Shown: positions 53,489 to 62,028 of the stretch, piece by piece | Position numbering within the stretch: the first letter of the stretch is position 1 | Layout: every line of letters begins with the position of its first letter | Assembly (NCBI RefSeq): GCF_002224285.1 | Contig: NZ_CP022436.1 | Coordinates: 558,001-622,000 of the forward strand | Direction: 5' to 3' | DNA length: 64,000 nt | Source of the DNA: Arthrobacter sp. YN | GTDB taxonomy: Bacteria; Actinomycetota; Actinomycetes; Actinomycetales; Micrococcaceae | The notes under the pieces: model-generated | What the model was told of the DNA's origin: nothing | The model's database searches: none | What the model saw: only the letters and a program-made list of their open reading frames with translations | Made by a program: the position numbers and the translations under genes

Positions 53489-54508
53489 ATGCCCATTGCA
53501 ACCCCAGAGATTTACTCCGAGATGATCGACCGCGCAAAGGCAGGCGGATTCGCTTTCCCCGCGGTCAACGTGACGTCGTCGCAGACTCTGAACGCTGCGA
53601 TCCGCGGTTTCGCCGAGGCCGAATCCGACGGCATCATCCAGGTTTCCACCGGTGGCGCAGCCTACTGGTCCGGTGCCTCGGTCAAGGACATGGTTGCCGG
53701 TTCCCTCGGCTTCGCCGCGTTCGCCCGCGAAGTTGCCAAGAACTACAACGTCAACATCGCCCTCCACACGGACCACTGCCCGCAGGACAAGCTGGCAGAC
53801 TTCGTCCTCCCGCTGCTGGCCGCTTCCGAGGAAGCCGTCAAGGCCGGCAAGGACCCGATCTTCAACTCGCACATGTGGGACGGCTCGCACGAAGCCCTCG
53901 ACGAGAATCTGCGCATCGGCCGCGAACTGCTTGAGCGTGCTGCTGCTGCCAAGATCATCCTCGAAGTTGAAATCGGCACTGTTGGTGGCGAAGAGGACGG
54001 CGTTGAGAACGAAATCAACGAGAAGCTCTACACCACCACCGAAGACGCCCTCGCCACCATTGAGGCACTCGGAGCCGGCGAAAACGGCCGCTACCTCACC
54101 GCGCTGACCTTCGGCAACGTGCACGGCGTGTACAAGCCGGGCAACGTGAAGCTCCGCCCGGAACTGCTCAAGCAGATCCAGGCCGAAGTTGGCGCCAAGA
54201 TCGGCAAGGAAAACCCGTTTGACCTGGTCTTCCACGGCGGCTCGGGCTCCACGGAGCAGGAAATCGCTGACGCCGTTTCCTACGGTGTCATCAAGATGAA
54301 CATCGACACCGACACTCAGTACGCGTTCACCCGTCCGGTGGCCGGCCACATGCTTGCCAACTACGACGGCGTCCTGAAGATCGACGGCGAAATGGGCAAC
54401 AAGAAGACCTACGACCCCCGCGTTTGGGGCGCTTCCGCCGAAGCCGGCATGGCCGCGCGCATCGTCGAAGCCGCCCAGCAGCTCGGATCGGTGGGCAAGA
54501 CCTTCTAA
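53489..54508 (+). CDS. fbaA: Class II fructose-bisphosphate aldolase
   Basis: Glycolytic and gluconeogenic aldolase of 339 residues, zinc-dependent. The zinc ligand region is NIALHTDHCPQDK; LEVEIGTVGGEEDGV and the phosphate-binding VFHGGSGS and IKMNIDTDTQYAFTRP follow. ATG 53489 has AGGAG upstream; the longer frame to 53366 is rejected. Its stop TAA shares a base with the next start (TAATG), coupling it to the DUF3151 gene. Confidence 0.97.
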   Translation: MPIATPEIYSEMIDRAKAGGFAFPAVNVTSSQTLNAAIRGFAEAESDGIIQVSTGGAAYWSGASVKDMVAGSLGFAAFAREVAKNYNVNIALHTDHCPQDKLADFVLPLLAASEEAVKAGKDPIFNSHMWDGSHEALDENLRIGRELLERAAAAKIILEVEIGTVGGEEDGVENEINEKLYTTTEDALATIEALGAGENGRYLTALTFGNVHGVYKPGNVKLRPELLKQIQAEVGAKIGKENPFDLVFHGGSGSTEQEIADAVSYGVIKMNIDTDTQYAFTRPVAGHMLANYDGVLKIDGEMGNKKTYDPRVWGASAEAGMAARIVEAAQQLGSVGKTF

Positions 54509-54930
54509 TGTCCGACGAATTCCGTAAGAACCTGATGGGGCCGGAGCCCACGCTCCTGCCTGCTGAAACCGAGATCTACCAGCACCTGGCGCTCGGCAAC
54601 GAAGCGCTGGACCTGGTGGCCAAGAACCCCACGTCGTCTCTTCTGTGGGCCATCCTCGCCGAGGAAGCCTGGGCCGAAGGCCGGACCATCGAGTCCTACG
54701 CCTACGCCCGCGTCGGCTACCACCGCGGCCTGGATTCGCTGCGCCGCAATGGCTGGCGCGGCGTCGGACCCATTCCGTGGGAGCACGAGCCCAACCAGGG
54801 CTTCCTGCGTGCTCTCTACGCGTTGGGCCGTGCGGCGTCGGCGATCGGCGAGGCTGAAGAGCCGGAGCGGATCGAGAAGTTCCTGAACGACTCGGACCCG
54901 AGGGCCAAGGCAGCGCTCGAAGCCCGCTAG
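54508..54930 (+). CDS. DUF3151-family protein
   Basis: Small protein of 140 residues of the actinobacterial DUF3151 family, recognised by NLMGPEPTLLPAETE, LLWAILAEEAWAEG, YAYARVGYHRGLDSLRRNGW and PIPWEHEPNQGFLRAL. The function is not known. It is often found directly after the class II aldolase gene, as here with a one-base overlap, which hints at a role in central metabolism. A strong terminator follows. Confidence 0.88.
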   Translation: MSDEFRKNLMGPEPTLLPAETEIYQHLALGNEALDLVAKNPTSSLLWAILAEEAWAEGRTIESYAYARVGYHRGLDSLRRNGWRGVGPIPWEHEPNQGFLRALYALGRAASAIGEAEEPERIEKFLNDSDPRAKAALEAR

Positions 54931-54944
54931 GACCCAAGCAAACA

Positions 54945-54984
54945 ACGACGGCGACCCTCACCAGAAGGCGAGGGTCGCCGTCGT
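54945..54984. terminator. Bidirectional hairpin terminator
   Basis: 15-bp perfect stem ACGACGGCGACCCTC / GAGGGTCGCCGTCGT with a 10-base loop, between the convergent DUF3151 and siderophore ATPase genes. Confidence 0.85.
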
Positions 54985-54995
54985 CGTTAACAGCG

Positions 54996-55817
54996 TTAGT
55001 CTGTCACCGCCGAGTGCCGTGGCCGTCCCAACGGGACCACCAGCGGCGTGTGTGTCACGGGGTCATCGATGATCCGGCAGGCCATGCCGAACACTTCCTC
55101 CACCAAGGACTCGGTGATCACGTCGGCGGGAGCACCCTCGGCCACCACCACGCCGGCCTTCATGGCGATGATGTGGTCCGCGTAGCGGGCGGCGTGGTTG
55201 AGGTCGTGCAGCACGGCAACCAGCGTGTGGCCCTTGTCCAGGTTGAGCTCGCGGAACAGCTCCAACAGCTCGATCTGGTGCGCGATATCGAGGAACGTGG
55301 TGGGCTCGTCCAGGAGCATTAACGGTGTCTGCTGGGCGAGGACCATGGCCACCCACACGCGCTGCCGCTGGCCGCCGGACAGTTCGTCCACCAGCCGGCC
55401 GGACAAGGACGCGGTGCCCGTGGCTTCCATGGCCTCCACCACCGCAATCTCATCGGACTCGGACCACTGCCGGAGCAGCTTCTGGTGCGGGTATCGACCG
55501 CGGGCCACAAGGTCCGCCACGGTGATGCCGTCGGGGGCAATGGAGGACTGGGGGAGCAGCCCGAGGCGACGTGCCAGTTCTTTTGCAGGCAGGGACGTCA
55601 CGGATTTTCCGTCCAGCAGCACCTGGCCACTGCGGGGCTTGATGAGCCGGGCGAGGGCACGCAGCAACGTGGATTTACCGCAGGCGTTGGGCCCCACGAT
55701 CACCGTGAAGTGTCCCTCGGGAATGCGCACATTGAGGTTCTCGGAGATGATCCGTTGCTCGTAGCCGATGGTCAGTGCTTCGGCATGGAGCTGTGGCGCG
55801 GCCGTAATGAGGCTCAT
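54996..55817 (-). CDS. Iron-siderophore ABC transporter ATP-binding protein
   Basis: Cytoplasmic ATPase of 273 residues (FepC/FecE type). Walker A is GPNACGKST, the signature LSGGQRQRVWVAMVLAQ, Walker B LMLLDEPTTFLD, and the switch is AVLHDLNHAARYAD. The signature with VWVAM is characteristic of siderophore systems. ATG 55817 has AAGGAA upstream and overlaps the permease stop by four bases; a longer upstream frame overlaps the permease gene and is rejected. Last gene of the operon. Confidence 0.94.
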   Translation of the reverse strand: MSLITAAPQLHAEALTIGYEQRIISENLNVRIPEGHFTVIVGPNACGKSTLLRALARLIKPRSGQVLLDGKSVTSLPAKELARRLGLLPQSSIAPDGITVADLVARGRYPHQKLLRQWSESDEIAVVEAMEATGTASLSGRLVDELSGGQRQRVWVAMVLAQQTPLMLLDEPTTFLDIAHQIELLELFRELNLDKGHTLVAVLHDLNHAARYADHIIAMKAGVVVAEGAPADVITESLVEEVFGMACRIIDDPVTHTPLVVPLGRPRHSAVTD

Positions 55818-56860
55818 GATTTCCTTGCTTCCCTGGCCAGCAGCCAGACGAGGTAGATACCGCCGATGCACACCGTCACCACGCCCACAGGCAACTGGAT
55901 CGGGGCGAACAAACGCTGGGCCGCGAGGTCGCTGGCCACCAGGAGGAAGGCGCCCATCACGGCCGAAGGCACCAGCGTGATGCCGGCGCTGCGGGTAAGA
56001 CGACGTGCAAGCTGCGGTGCTGCGAGGGCAACGAACGCGATGGGACCGGCAACCGCCGTGACGGCTGCAGTCAACGCCACGCCCAGGACGAGCAACAGCA
56101 AGCGGGTGGGTTCCGCCCGGACGCCCAAGGCGCGCGCGGCGTCGTCGCCCATTTCCAGAAGCTGCATCCGGCGCGCGGCCGCCAGCGTAGCCAAGCCAAC
56201 CACCACAACCACGACGGCGGCAGGCGCCGCTTGCTCCCACGCGATGCCGTTGAGGGACCCGGCTCCCCAGACGGCTGCCGCCAAGGCGGCTTCAAGTTCT
56301 GCCTGCAGGATCAGCCAGTGGTTGAACGCGGCCAGCATCGCACTGATGCCGATGCCCACGATGATGAGCCGGAATCCTTGGGAGCCGCGTCGGTAGGCCA
56401 GCAAGTAGACGGCCAACGCGGTGAGGATACCGCCAACAAGTGCTCCTGCGGCAATGCCAAGATAGCCCCCGCCAAGGGTCAGCATGACGATGAGCGCCCC
56501 GGTGTAGGCGCCGGTATTGAAGCCGATGATGTCCGGGCTGCCCAAGGGATTCCGGGTCATGGATTGGAAGATTCCGCCGCTCATTCCCAAGGCCGCACCG
56601 AACACCAAGGCCGCGAGTACCCGGGGGAGCCGCCACTCCATGACGATGGTTTGGGCCAGCCCGGGGGCATCACCGGTGAAGGCTTGCAGGACCTGTTGTA
56701 CTGAAACGTCGTAGTCGCCGGTGGCCAAGCTGATCACAGCAACAGTCAGGGCGGCGAGGATCAACGGGATGCAGACAAGGATGCTCCGGACATCGAACCG
56801 GAGGCTCAGCGAACGGTTGCGGAGCAGGACAGTAGGCCGGCCAACATCCAGGCGCGTCAT
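55814..56860 (-). CDS. Iron-siderophore ABC transporter permease (FepG-like)
   Basis: FecCD-family membrane protein of 348 residues with about nine hydrophobic segments. Hallmarks are RLPRVLAALVFGAALGMSGG, NPLGSPDIIGFNTGAYTGA and PIAFVALAAPQLARRL. ATG 56860 overlaps the stop of the upstream permease gene by four bases. It forms a heterodimeric channel with that protein. Confidence 0.93.
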   Translation of the reverse strand: MTRLDVGRPTVLLRNRSLSLRFDVRSILVCIPLILAALTVAVISLATGDYDVSVQQVLQAFTGDAPGLAQTIVMEWRLPRVLAALVFGAALGMSGGIFQSMTRNPLGSPDIIGFNTGAYTGALIVMLTLGGGYLGIAAGALVGGILTALAVYLLAYRRGSQGFRLIIVGIGISAMLAAFNHWLILQAELEAALAAAVWGAGSLNGIAWEQAAPAAVVVVVVGLATLAAARRMQLLEMGDDAARALGVRAEPTRLLLLVLGVALTAAVTAVAGPIAFVALAAPQLARRLTRSAGITLVPSAVMGAFLLVASDLAAQRLFAPIQLPVGVVTVCIGGIYLVWLLAREARKS

Positions 56861-57978
56861 AGCCCACTCACCTTCCGGCGCCGCGCCAATGCGATGAGCA
56901 CCGGCGCCCCGATGAATGCGGTCATCACACCCACCTGGAGTTCCCCGGGAGCGGCGATCCGGCCCACCACGTCCGACACCAAGAGCAGGATAGGTGAGAG
57001 CAGCACTGTGGTTGCCAGGATCCATCGCTGGTCAGGGCCGACGATCCAACGGGCAACGTGCGGAATCATGAGGCCCACGAAGCCGATGGCACCGGCACCG
57101 GCAGTTGCCGCACCACTGAGGAGGGTGATGGCCACGACGCCCATGATCCGGGTGCGGTTGACGTTGGCGCCGAGGGAGGTAGCAAGGTCGTCGCCCAACG
57201 CCACGGCGTTGAGGCCGCGGACGCAGAACAAGGCGATGATCAGTCCCAAGGCCATGAACGGCGCAACGGTCATCACCGACTCCATGCTCCGGGTGTCCAG
57301 CGAGCCAATGCTCCACGAGCGCAGGTGGTCAAATGCCTTGGGGTTCAGGAGCGTCAGCCCTGAGCCGATTCCCGTGAGGACCGCTCCCAAGGCAACTCCG
57401 GCCAACGTCAGGCGGATCGGGTTCACCACGTTCCTGCCGGAAGTACCGATCAGGTAGACGGCCGCGGTTGTCAGGATGGCGCCAAGGAACGCGAACCAGA
57501 TGTAGCCGCTGAGGGATCCGATCCCGAAGACGCCGATGGCAATGACAATGGCGAACGACGCTCCCGCGTTGACGCCCAGGATGCCGGGATCGGCCAAAGG
57601 ATTCCGCGTGATCGCCTGGATGAGCGCGCCCGCCACGCCCAGGGCAACACCGACGGCGATGCCCATCAACGTTCGCGGCAGCCGGTTCTGCAGGATGATC
57701 GCGTGATCGGCTGAGTCCTGGGGGTTGGTGAAGGCTTCAAGGACGGTGGACGCTGGGATGAATTTGGCTCCCACGCCGAGGCTCAGGATCGCGGCACCGA
57801 GAAGGACCGCCGCCGCGAACGCCAGAAAGAGGATCCGCCAGCGGGACTTGACGACGACGCCGGAACTGGCAACTGCGCTTGCAGCCGGAAGGGCGGGAGC
57901 GGCTACCGGGGACATAGCGCCGTCAGTGGGGACACAGCAGGGGACCATTTCGAAGAGGGGCAACAATAAGACGGCCAT
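56857..57978 (-). CDS. Iron-siderophore ABC transporter permease (FepD-like)
   Basis: FecCD-family membrane protein of up to 373 residues. Hallmarks are NRLPRTLMGIAVGVALGVAG, NPLADPGILGVNAGASFAIV and GAIGFVGLMIPHVAR. The start is uncertain: ATG 57978 has no ribosome site, and ATG 57915 is an alternative that removes a Cys-containing lead. First gene of the operon, divergent from the binding protein over a 58-base gap that carries an iron box and a second dyad. Confidence 0.92.
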   Translation of the reverse strand: MAVLLLPLFEMVPCCVPTDGAMSPVAAPALPAASAVASSGVVVKSRWRILFLAFAAAVLLGAAILSLGVGAKFIPASTVLEAFTNPQDSADHAIILQNRLPRTLMGIAVGVALGVAGALIQAITRNPLADPGILGVNAGASFAIVIAIGVFGIGSLSGYIWFAFLGAILTTAAVYLIGTSGRNVVNPIRLTLAGVALGAVLTGIGSGLTLLNPKAFDHLRSWSIGSLDTRSMESVMTVAPFMALGLIIALFCVRGLNAVALGDDLATSLGANVNRTRIMGVVAITLLSGAATAGAGAIGFVGLMIPHVARWIVGPDQRWILATTVLLSPILLLVSDVVGRIAAPGELQVGVMTAFIGAPVLIALARRRKVSGL

Positions 57979-58007
57979 TTCGTGACTGTCATCACAACGT
58001 CACGAAA
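57978..58007. promoter_or_regulatory. Second dyad in the iron-uptake divergent promoter
   Basis: TTTCGTGAC (57978-57986) and GTCACGAAA (57999-58007), perfect 9-base arms 12 bases apart. Inside it CGTGACTGTCATCACA (57981-57996) matches the CRP/GlxR pattern TGTGA-N6-TCACA at all but the first base. It overlaps the permease start codon. Confidence 0.5.
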
Positions 58008-58018
58008 GTGTGCCTTAA

Positions 58019-58037
58019 TTAGGTTAGCCTTACCCAG
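58019..58037. promoter_or_regulatory. DtxR/IdeR/DmdR iron box
   Basis: TTAGGTTAGCCTTACCCAG matches 16 of 19 bases of the actinobacterial iron-box pattern TTAGGTTAGSCTAACCTAA. It abuts the GTG of the binding-protein gene and lies 41 bases from the permease start, so iron-loaded repressor could shut both directions. Confidence 0.85.
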
Positions 58038-59104
58038 TGAAAAATGACGATTTTGAAGTACAGCCGCACAAGGCTTCCCGCGTGCGCCGAGGTGCAGTGC
58101 GCAGGCTGGCTATGAAGATGGCCGGAGTCGCTGTGGTGGCAGGCCTCCTTGCGGGCTGCGGCACCAGTGGTGGCTCAGGTTCGGCCGCCGGCAACGCCGA
58201 TGTTGCCACCGGCGGCTCCAAGTTCACCACTGCGGACCAGGAAACAGCCAAGTTGGGCACCGACGCCGCTCCCGGCGTTTTCCCGCGCACCCTGAAGCAC
58301 GCCAACGGTGAGACCACCCTGGAGAAGAAGCCCACCCGCGTGGTGGTCCTCGACACCGGCGAGTTGGACGACGTCGTGACCCTCGGCATCACGCCGGTGG
58401 GCATGGCCACTACTGAAGGCGCCAACCCTGTCCCCACCTACCTGGCTGACAAGGTCAAGGACGTGGCGTCGGTGGGCACCATCCAGGACCTCAACCTCGA
58501 AGCAATCGCGGCGCTGAAGCCGGACCTCATCCTGGGCAGCCAGCTCCGCGCCGACAAGTTGTACAAGCAGCTGTCCACCATCGCCCCCACGGTCTTCAGC
58601 ATCCGTCCCGGCTTCCCCTGGAAGGAAAACTTCCTCCTGGTGGGCAAATCCCTGGGCGAGGAAGACAAGGCCGTCAAGGCCCTCAACGATTACCAGGCCG
58701 AAGCTGACGCCCTGAAGGCAGATGTGAAGGGCGATCCCAAGATCTCCCTGGTGCGCTTCCTCCCTGGCAAGATCCGCCTCTACGCCAACAAATCGCTGAT
58801 CGGTGTCATCCTGAAGGACGCAGGCCTTGCCCGCCCGGAGAACCAGAACATCGACGAACTCGCTGCCGAAATCTCGGCCGAGAACATCGAGCAAGGCGAC
58901 GCCGACTGGATCTTCTACAGCAGCTACGGCGATCCCGCGGCAACCGGTGAAACCTCCGTGGTTGAAGGCGCTGTCTGGCCCAAGCTCGGCGCAGTCAAAG
59001 CCGGCCAGGCAAAGGCCGTCAGCGACGACGTCTGGTTCCTCGGCCTCGGCCCCACCGGCGCGCAGTTGATCCTCAAGGACCTCCGGAGCATGCTGGTCGG
59101 CTAA
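58037..59104 (+). CDS. Iron-siderophore ABC transporter substrate-binding lipoprotein
   Basis: Extracytoplasmic siderophore-binding protein of 355 residues (FecB/FepB, cluster A-2). A long basic N-region precedes the lipobox LAGC with Cys41; ATG at 58112 would give a more usual signal peptide and is an alternative start. The core has KKPTRVVVLDTGELDDVVTL, LNLEAIAALKPDLILG and the interlobe helix. Divergent from its permease/ATPase operon and repressed by iron through the abutting box. The particular siderophore cannot be told. Confidence 0.92.
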   Translation: MKNDDFEVQPHKASRVRRGAVRRLAMKMAGVAVVAGLLAGCGTSGGSGSAAGNADVATGGSKFTTADQETAKLGTDAAPGVFPRTLKHANGETTLEKKPTRVVVLDTGELDDVVTLGITPVGMATTEGANPVPTYLADKVKDVASVGTIQDLNLEAIAALKPDLILGSQLRADKLYKQLSTIAPTVFSIRPGFPWKENFLLVGKSLGEEDKAVKALNDYQAEADALKADVKGDPKISLVRFLPGKIRLYANKSLIGVILKDAGLARPENQNIDELAAEISAENIEQGDADWIFYSSYGDPAATGETSVVEGAVWPKLGAVKAGQAKAVSDDVWFLGLGPTGAQLILKDLRSMLVG

Positions 59105-59131
59105 CGCCGCCCCGCCAAAAGCACTCCAACG

Positions 59132-59172
59132 ACGACGGCGGCCCTCACCGGAAAGGTGAGGGCCGCCGTCGT
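59132..59172. terminator. Bidirectional hairpin terminator
   Basis: 18-bp perfect stem ACGACGGCGGCCCTCACC / GGTGAGGGCCGCCGTCGT with a GGAAA loop, between the convergent binding-protein and glycosylase-like genes. The stem shares most of its sequence with the hairpins at 54945 and 3341. Confidence 0.88.
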
Positions 59173-59184
59173 ACGTACTGGTAA

Positions 59185-59817
59185 TTAGGCCTTGCGGGGG
59201 ATACCCGTGCGTGCCATGGCCTCGGCGTAGGCGCCGTGGATGGCGTCCAGGTATTCCTGCTGGCGGGCCGGGGTGCCGGCGAAGGAGCGGCCACCCAGCG
59301 AACGGACCTTGAAGGTCTTGAAGCCGCGGCGGGCGATGCTGGCCGGAGCGGCCTTCATCAGCTGGTCGGCCAGGCGGTGTGCCTCATTGCCGTGCGCCAC
59401 CAGGGCGGAGGTGCGCGGCAGAAGCTGCAGGAGGCGCAGGAGCGGCTTCAGGCCTTCGGTGATGTTGGCGGGTGTGAGCTTGCCCGGTTCCTCATTGGGC
59501 TCGATCCACGGGTAGGCGTTCCACGGCATCATGAGCGCGGGACGGAGGCCCAGCTGCCACTGCATGCCCAGCATGCGGGTGGTGGCTTCTTCGTCGCCCG
59601 GGTTGATGAAACCCTCGCCGGTGGTGGTGCGCTGATTGGAGAAAAGGCTGACGATGCGGCAGTCATCCATGCTGTGGGCGGGGTCAACGTAGAGGACCTC
59701 GCTGCCCGGCTTCTGCACCTTGATGGAGTCGCACAGCTCGTTGACCTCGGCGATATGCGGTTCGTAGCGGCGGTTCCAGAGGATTTCTTCGGGTGATTCA
59801 GTCGCCAGTTCTTGCAT
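59185..59817 (-). CDS. Uracil-DNA glycosylase-superfamily-like protein
   Basis: Protein of 210 residues. The region MMPWNAYPWIEPNEEPGK followed by LRLLQLLPRTSALVAHGNEAH resembles the UDG superfamily fold, with Asn/Trp/Pro after the active-site strand and a late His loop. The classical GQDPYH motif is absent, so glycosylase activity is doubtful and the call is tentative. AGGAG lies 13 bases before ATG 59817, a loose ribosome site. Monocistronic, between two convergent terminators. Confidence 0.55.
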   Translation of the reverse strand: MQELATESPEEILWNRRYEPHIAEVNELCDSIKVQKPGSEVLYVDPAHSMDDCRIVSLFSNQRTTTGEGFINPGDEEATTRMLGMQWQLGLRPALMMPWNAYPWIEPNEEPGKLTPANITEGLKPLLRLLQLLPRTSALVAHGNEAHRLADQLMKAAPASIARRGFKTFKVRSLGGRSFAGTPARQQEYLDAIHGAYAEAMARTGIPRKA

Positions 59818-60214
59818 CAGGGGTTAGGTCTCCTAGGTGTTACAGCGCACCGTTCCAAGGGGCCGCGGGCATGCCGCAGCCGAACCTCAAAGGGTGCTGT
59901 TGGGGGCTAACTAACCTTACCGGACTATGGGGGTGAACGGGGCCCGCTTCGGCGCGCCCTTTAAATGCGACGCGGCGTGTTGCCCGGAAACGTGTCCAGC
60001 GTCTCGACGGCCGCGGCCCACGTTCACCGAAGCAGAACTGGAGTTCGTGGCGGGTGAGTAAATTCAATAACTATTTCTGCAGGTCAAAGCGTTGACATAG
60101 CCCCGCGGGAATGATGGGTTGTAACCAGCGGTTTTGGGGGGAACCAACCGGGGACCTCCACCTCCGGGCTCCGATCTCTTGATCGTCAGCATCACATCAA
60201 TCGTGGGGGTAGTA
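59818..60214. other. Intergenic stretch of 397 bases
   Basis: No convincing gene. It holds the promoter space of the UDG-like gene (leftward) and of the SipW-type operon (rightward). CTAACTAACCTTA (about 59908-59920) resembles an iron-box half-site but lacks the second half. Short frames here have poor coding character. Confidence 0.5.
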
Positions 60215-60844
60215 GTGGTTGCAGCAGCAGCATCACCAGAGACGGATCCGGATCATCGCGACACCACGCCCGGAAAGTCACCTAAAATCCGTGCAATCCT
60301 TGCTGGCGGGCTCGTGCTGGGGGTGGGCGCAGCCATCACCTTGGCAGCGTGGAATGACTCCGAGTTTGCCCAAGGAACCTTCACCGCCGGTGCGTTCAAC
60401 CTTGAGGGCAGCACGGACGGGACCGCCTTCGGAGAAAACCCTGTTTCCGACCCGGCAACTCTTGGCTTCACTGCCGCGCCAGCCAACCTTGCGCCCGGCG
60501 ATGTGGTCACTGCACCCTTCGCAGTCAGGCTGGATGGCACAACAACCAACGACGCCACGGTCACTGTTTCCACGGAAGCATCCACCGGAGCTTTGACCGG
60601 ACTGACGTACTCGCTCACGCAGTCCACCGATTTCGGGTGCGCTGAACCGGTAACGGGAACGCTGGTGGCAGCCGGTCAGGCATTGGGTACGACGCCGGGC
60701 AGCGTCACTTTCGCGCTGACGCAAGGAGCCGGCACGGCCGACGGCGACGCCGTGAACCTCTGCTTCCGGATCACTGCCGATGATGGCCTCGTCCAATCCC
60801 AATCCGGGACCACCACCTGGGAATTCGCCGCACAATCGCAGTAA
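60215..60844 (+). CDS. SipW-dependent-type exported protein (first)
   Basis: Secreted protein of about 209 residues. The alternate signal peptide has a basic stretch, the hydrophobic segment AGGLVLGVGAAITLAAW, then NDSEFAQGTFTAGAFNLEGS, the pattern of TasA/camelysin-like proteins cleaved by SipW peptidases. The mature part is Thr/Ala/Gly-rich and likely beta-sandwich, with two Cys. GTG 60215 is preferred; GTG 60203 or a far TTG are possible. First gene of a five-gene set with minimal gaps. Confidence 0.78.
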   Translation: MVAAAASPETDPDHRDTTPGKSPKIRAILAGGLVLGVGAAITLAAWNDSEFAQGTFTAGAFNLEGSTDGTAFGENPVSDPATLGFTAAPANLAPGDVVTAPFAVRLDGTTTNDATVTVSTEASTGALTGLTYSLTQSTDFGCAEPVTGTLVAAGQALGTTPGSVTFALTQGAGTADGDAVNLCFRITADDGLVQSQSGTTTWEFAAQSQ

Positions 60845-60847
60845 TCC

Positions 60848-61507
60848 ATGGGCCGACGAGAAGCCGAAACCAAGCGCGGTGCGGCCCTGCTCCGCATCCG
60901 CGCACTCCTTGCCGGGACGTTGGTGCTGGGGCTCGGGAGCTCCATGACCCTGGCATCGTGGACTGACAGCGATTTCGCCACGGGTTCCTTCGGAGCCAGT
61001 GTGTTCGTCACCGAATCCAACGTCACCAAGCCGTACAGCGCCTCAGGGACGTGGAGTGCCAACGACGTTTCGCCCGGTGCGGCGCTGGTCTTCACAGCAA
61101 CTGCCATGAGCCCCGGCAGTGTGGCTTACGCGCCGTTCGCCATCAGGACCAAAGCAACCTCCGTGGCGGGCGAAGTGGTACTCGGTGTCCCTGTGGTGAC
61201 CAGCAGCGGCGTCGGCACTGCCGATCTGGGCGCCGCACTGCGCTACCGGGTGGTTCGTTCTGCGACCTGCGAGGCCGCGTCCTTCACGGGGTCGCCAACG
61301 TTCGTGGTGGGCAGCGACGGTGCCAAGCCGTTCACGCAAGGGCAAGCGGCCGGCGTCGTCAATCCCCTGGCCGCTGCGACGGCGACGCTGCCCGGGGCGC
61401 CCACGCAGTTCTGCTTCGAAGTGACGCTTCCGGCCGGCGCCAACAATGCCCTGCAGGGCCAAACCGCCACCGCTACCTGGCAATTTACTGCCACCTCAAG
61501 CTCATGA
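60848..61507 (+). CDS. SipW-dependent-type exported protein (second)
   Basis: Secreted protein of 219 residues, paralogous in layout to the one before it. The signal region is RIRALLAGTLVLGLGSSMTL, then ASWTDSDFATGSFGASVF, the same W-x-D-S-x-F ... G-x-F pattern. The mature domain is beta-rich with two Cys (TCEAASF, QFCFEV). It starts three bases after the previous stop and overlaps the signal peptidase start by four bases. Confidence 0.82.
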   Translation: MGRREAETKRGAALLRIRALLAGTLVLGLGSSMTLASWTDSDFATGSFGASVFVTESNVTKPYSASGTWSANDVSPGAALVFTATAMSPGSVAYAPFAIRTKATSVAGEVVLGVPVVTSSGVGTADLGAALRYRVVRSATCEAASFTGSPTFVVGSDGAKPFTQGQAAGVVNPLAAATATLPGAPTQFCFEVTLPAGANNALQGQTATATWQFTATSSS

Positions 61508-62028
61508 ACCGCCCTCGGTTCCGTGGCAGGCTGCAGGAAACCGTGTTGAACATCGCTGCGGCGGGTGGCGCTGTGTGCATCCTTGCGGTGGTCTGCGCGC
61601 TGCTGTTCAACATCACGTTGATCATGTTCAAGACGGGGTCCATGTCACCGGCAATTCCGGCTGGTTCACTGGCCGTAGTCCGCGAGATTCCGGCGGATGA
61701 GATCACGGTTGGCGATGTGGTGACCGTGGACAGGCCCGGGAAGCTGCCCATCACACACAGGGTCCAATCGATTGCGCCTGCGGACGGAACCGCGCGAACC
61801 ATCACCATGAAGGGCGACGCCAACACCGAAGCCGATCCCGCGCCCTACGTCGTGGAGGAGGTCCGGCTGGTCCTTTGGTCCGTACCCGGGCTCGCGCATC
61901 CGCTGGCCGCAGCCGCCAACCCCTTGGTCCTGGGCGCCACCACCGTGGCCGTGTCCGCGCTGGTGACCTGGGTGCTGTGGCCGCGGAGCCCACGCCGACG
62001 CAGGACCGGGCAGCATGCGGCGGCGTAG
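61504..62028 (+). CDS. sipW: Signal peptidase I of the SipW/ER type
   Basis: Membrane-bound S26 peptidase of 174 residues. One N-terminal span (~17-40) is followed by FKTGSMSPAIPAGSL with catalytic Ser46. The general base is His85 in LPITHRV rather than Lys, the mark of the SipW/ER type, and GDANTEADP is the conserved late box. A second span lies near the C-terminus. ATG 61504 overlaps the previous stop. Co-transcription with proteins bearing the cognate signal predicts that it cleaves them. Confidence 0.92.
   Translation: MNRPRFRGRLQETVLNIAAAGGAVCILAVVCALLFNITLIMFKTGSMSPAIPAGSLAVVREIPADEITVGDVVTVDRPGKLPITHRVQSIAPADGTARTITMKGDANTEADPAPYVVEEVRLVLWSVPGLAHPLAAAANPLVLGATTVAVSALVTWVLWPRSPRRRRTGQHAAA

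Noticed and set aside
53441-54961. Open frame of about 500 codons antisense to fba and the DUF3151 gene
   Set aside because: It covers two well-supported genes and a terminator and shows no domain.
59907-59921. Possible second iron box before the UDG-like gene
   Set aside because: Only the AAGGTTAG half matches; the other half is absent.
59840-60067. Small minus-strand open frame of 75 codons in the gap before the SipW operon
   Set aside because: No ribosome site, Arg/Pro-rich composition and no domain.
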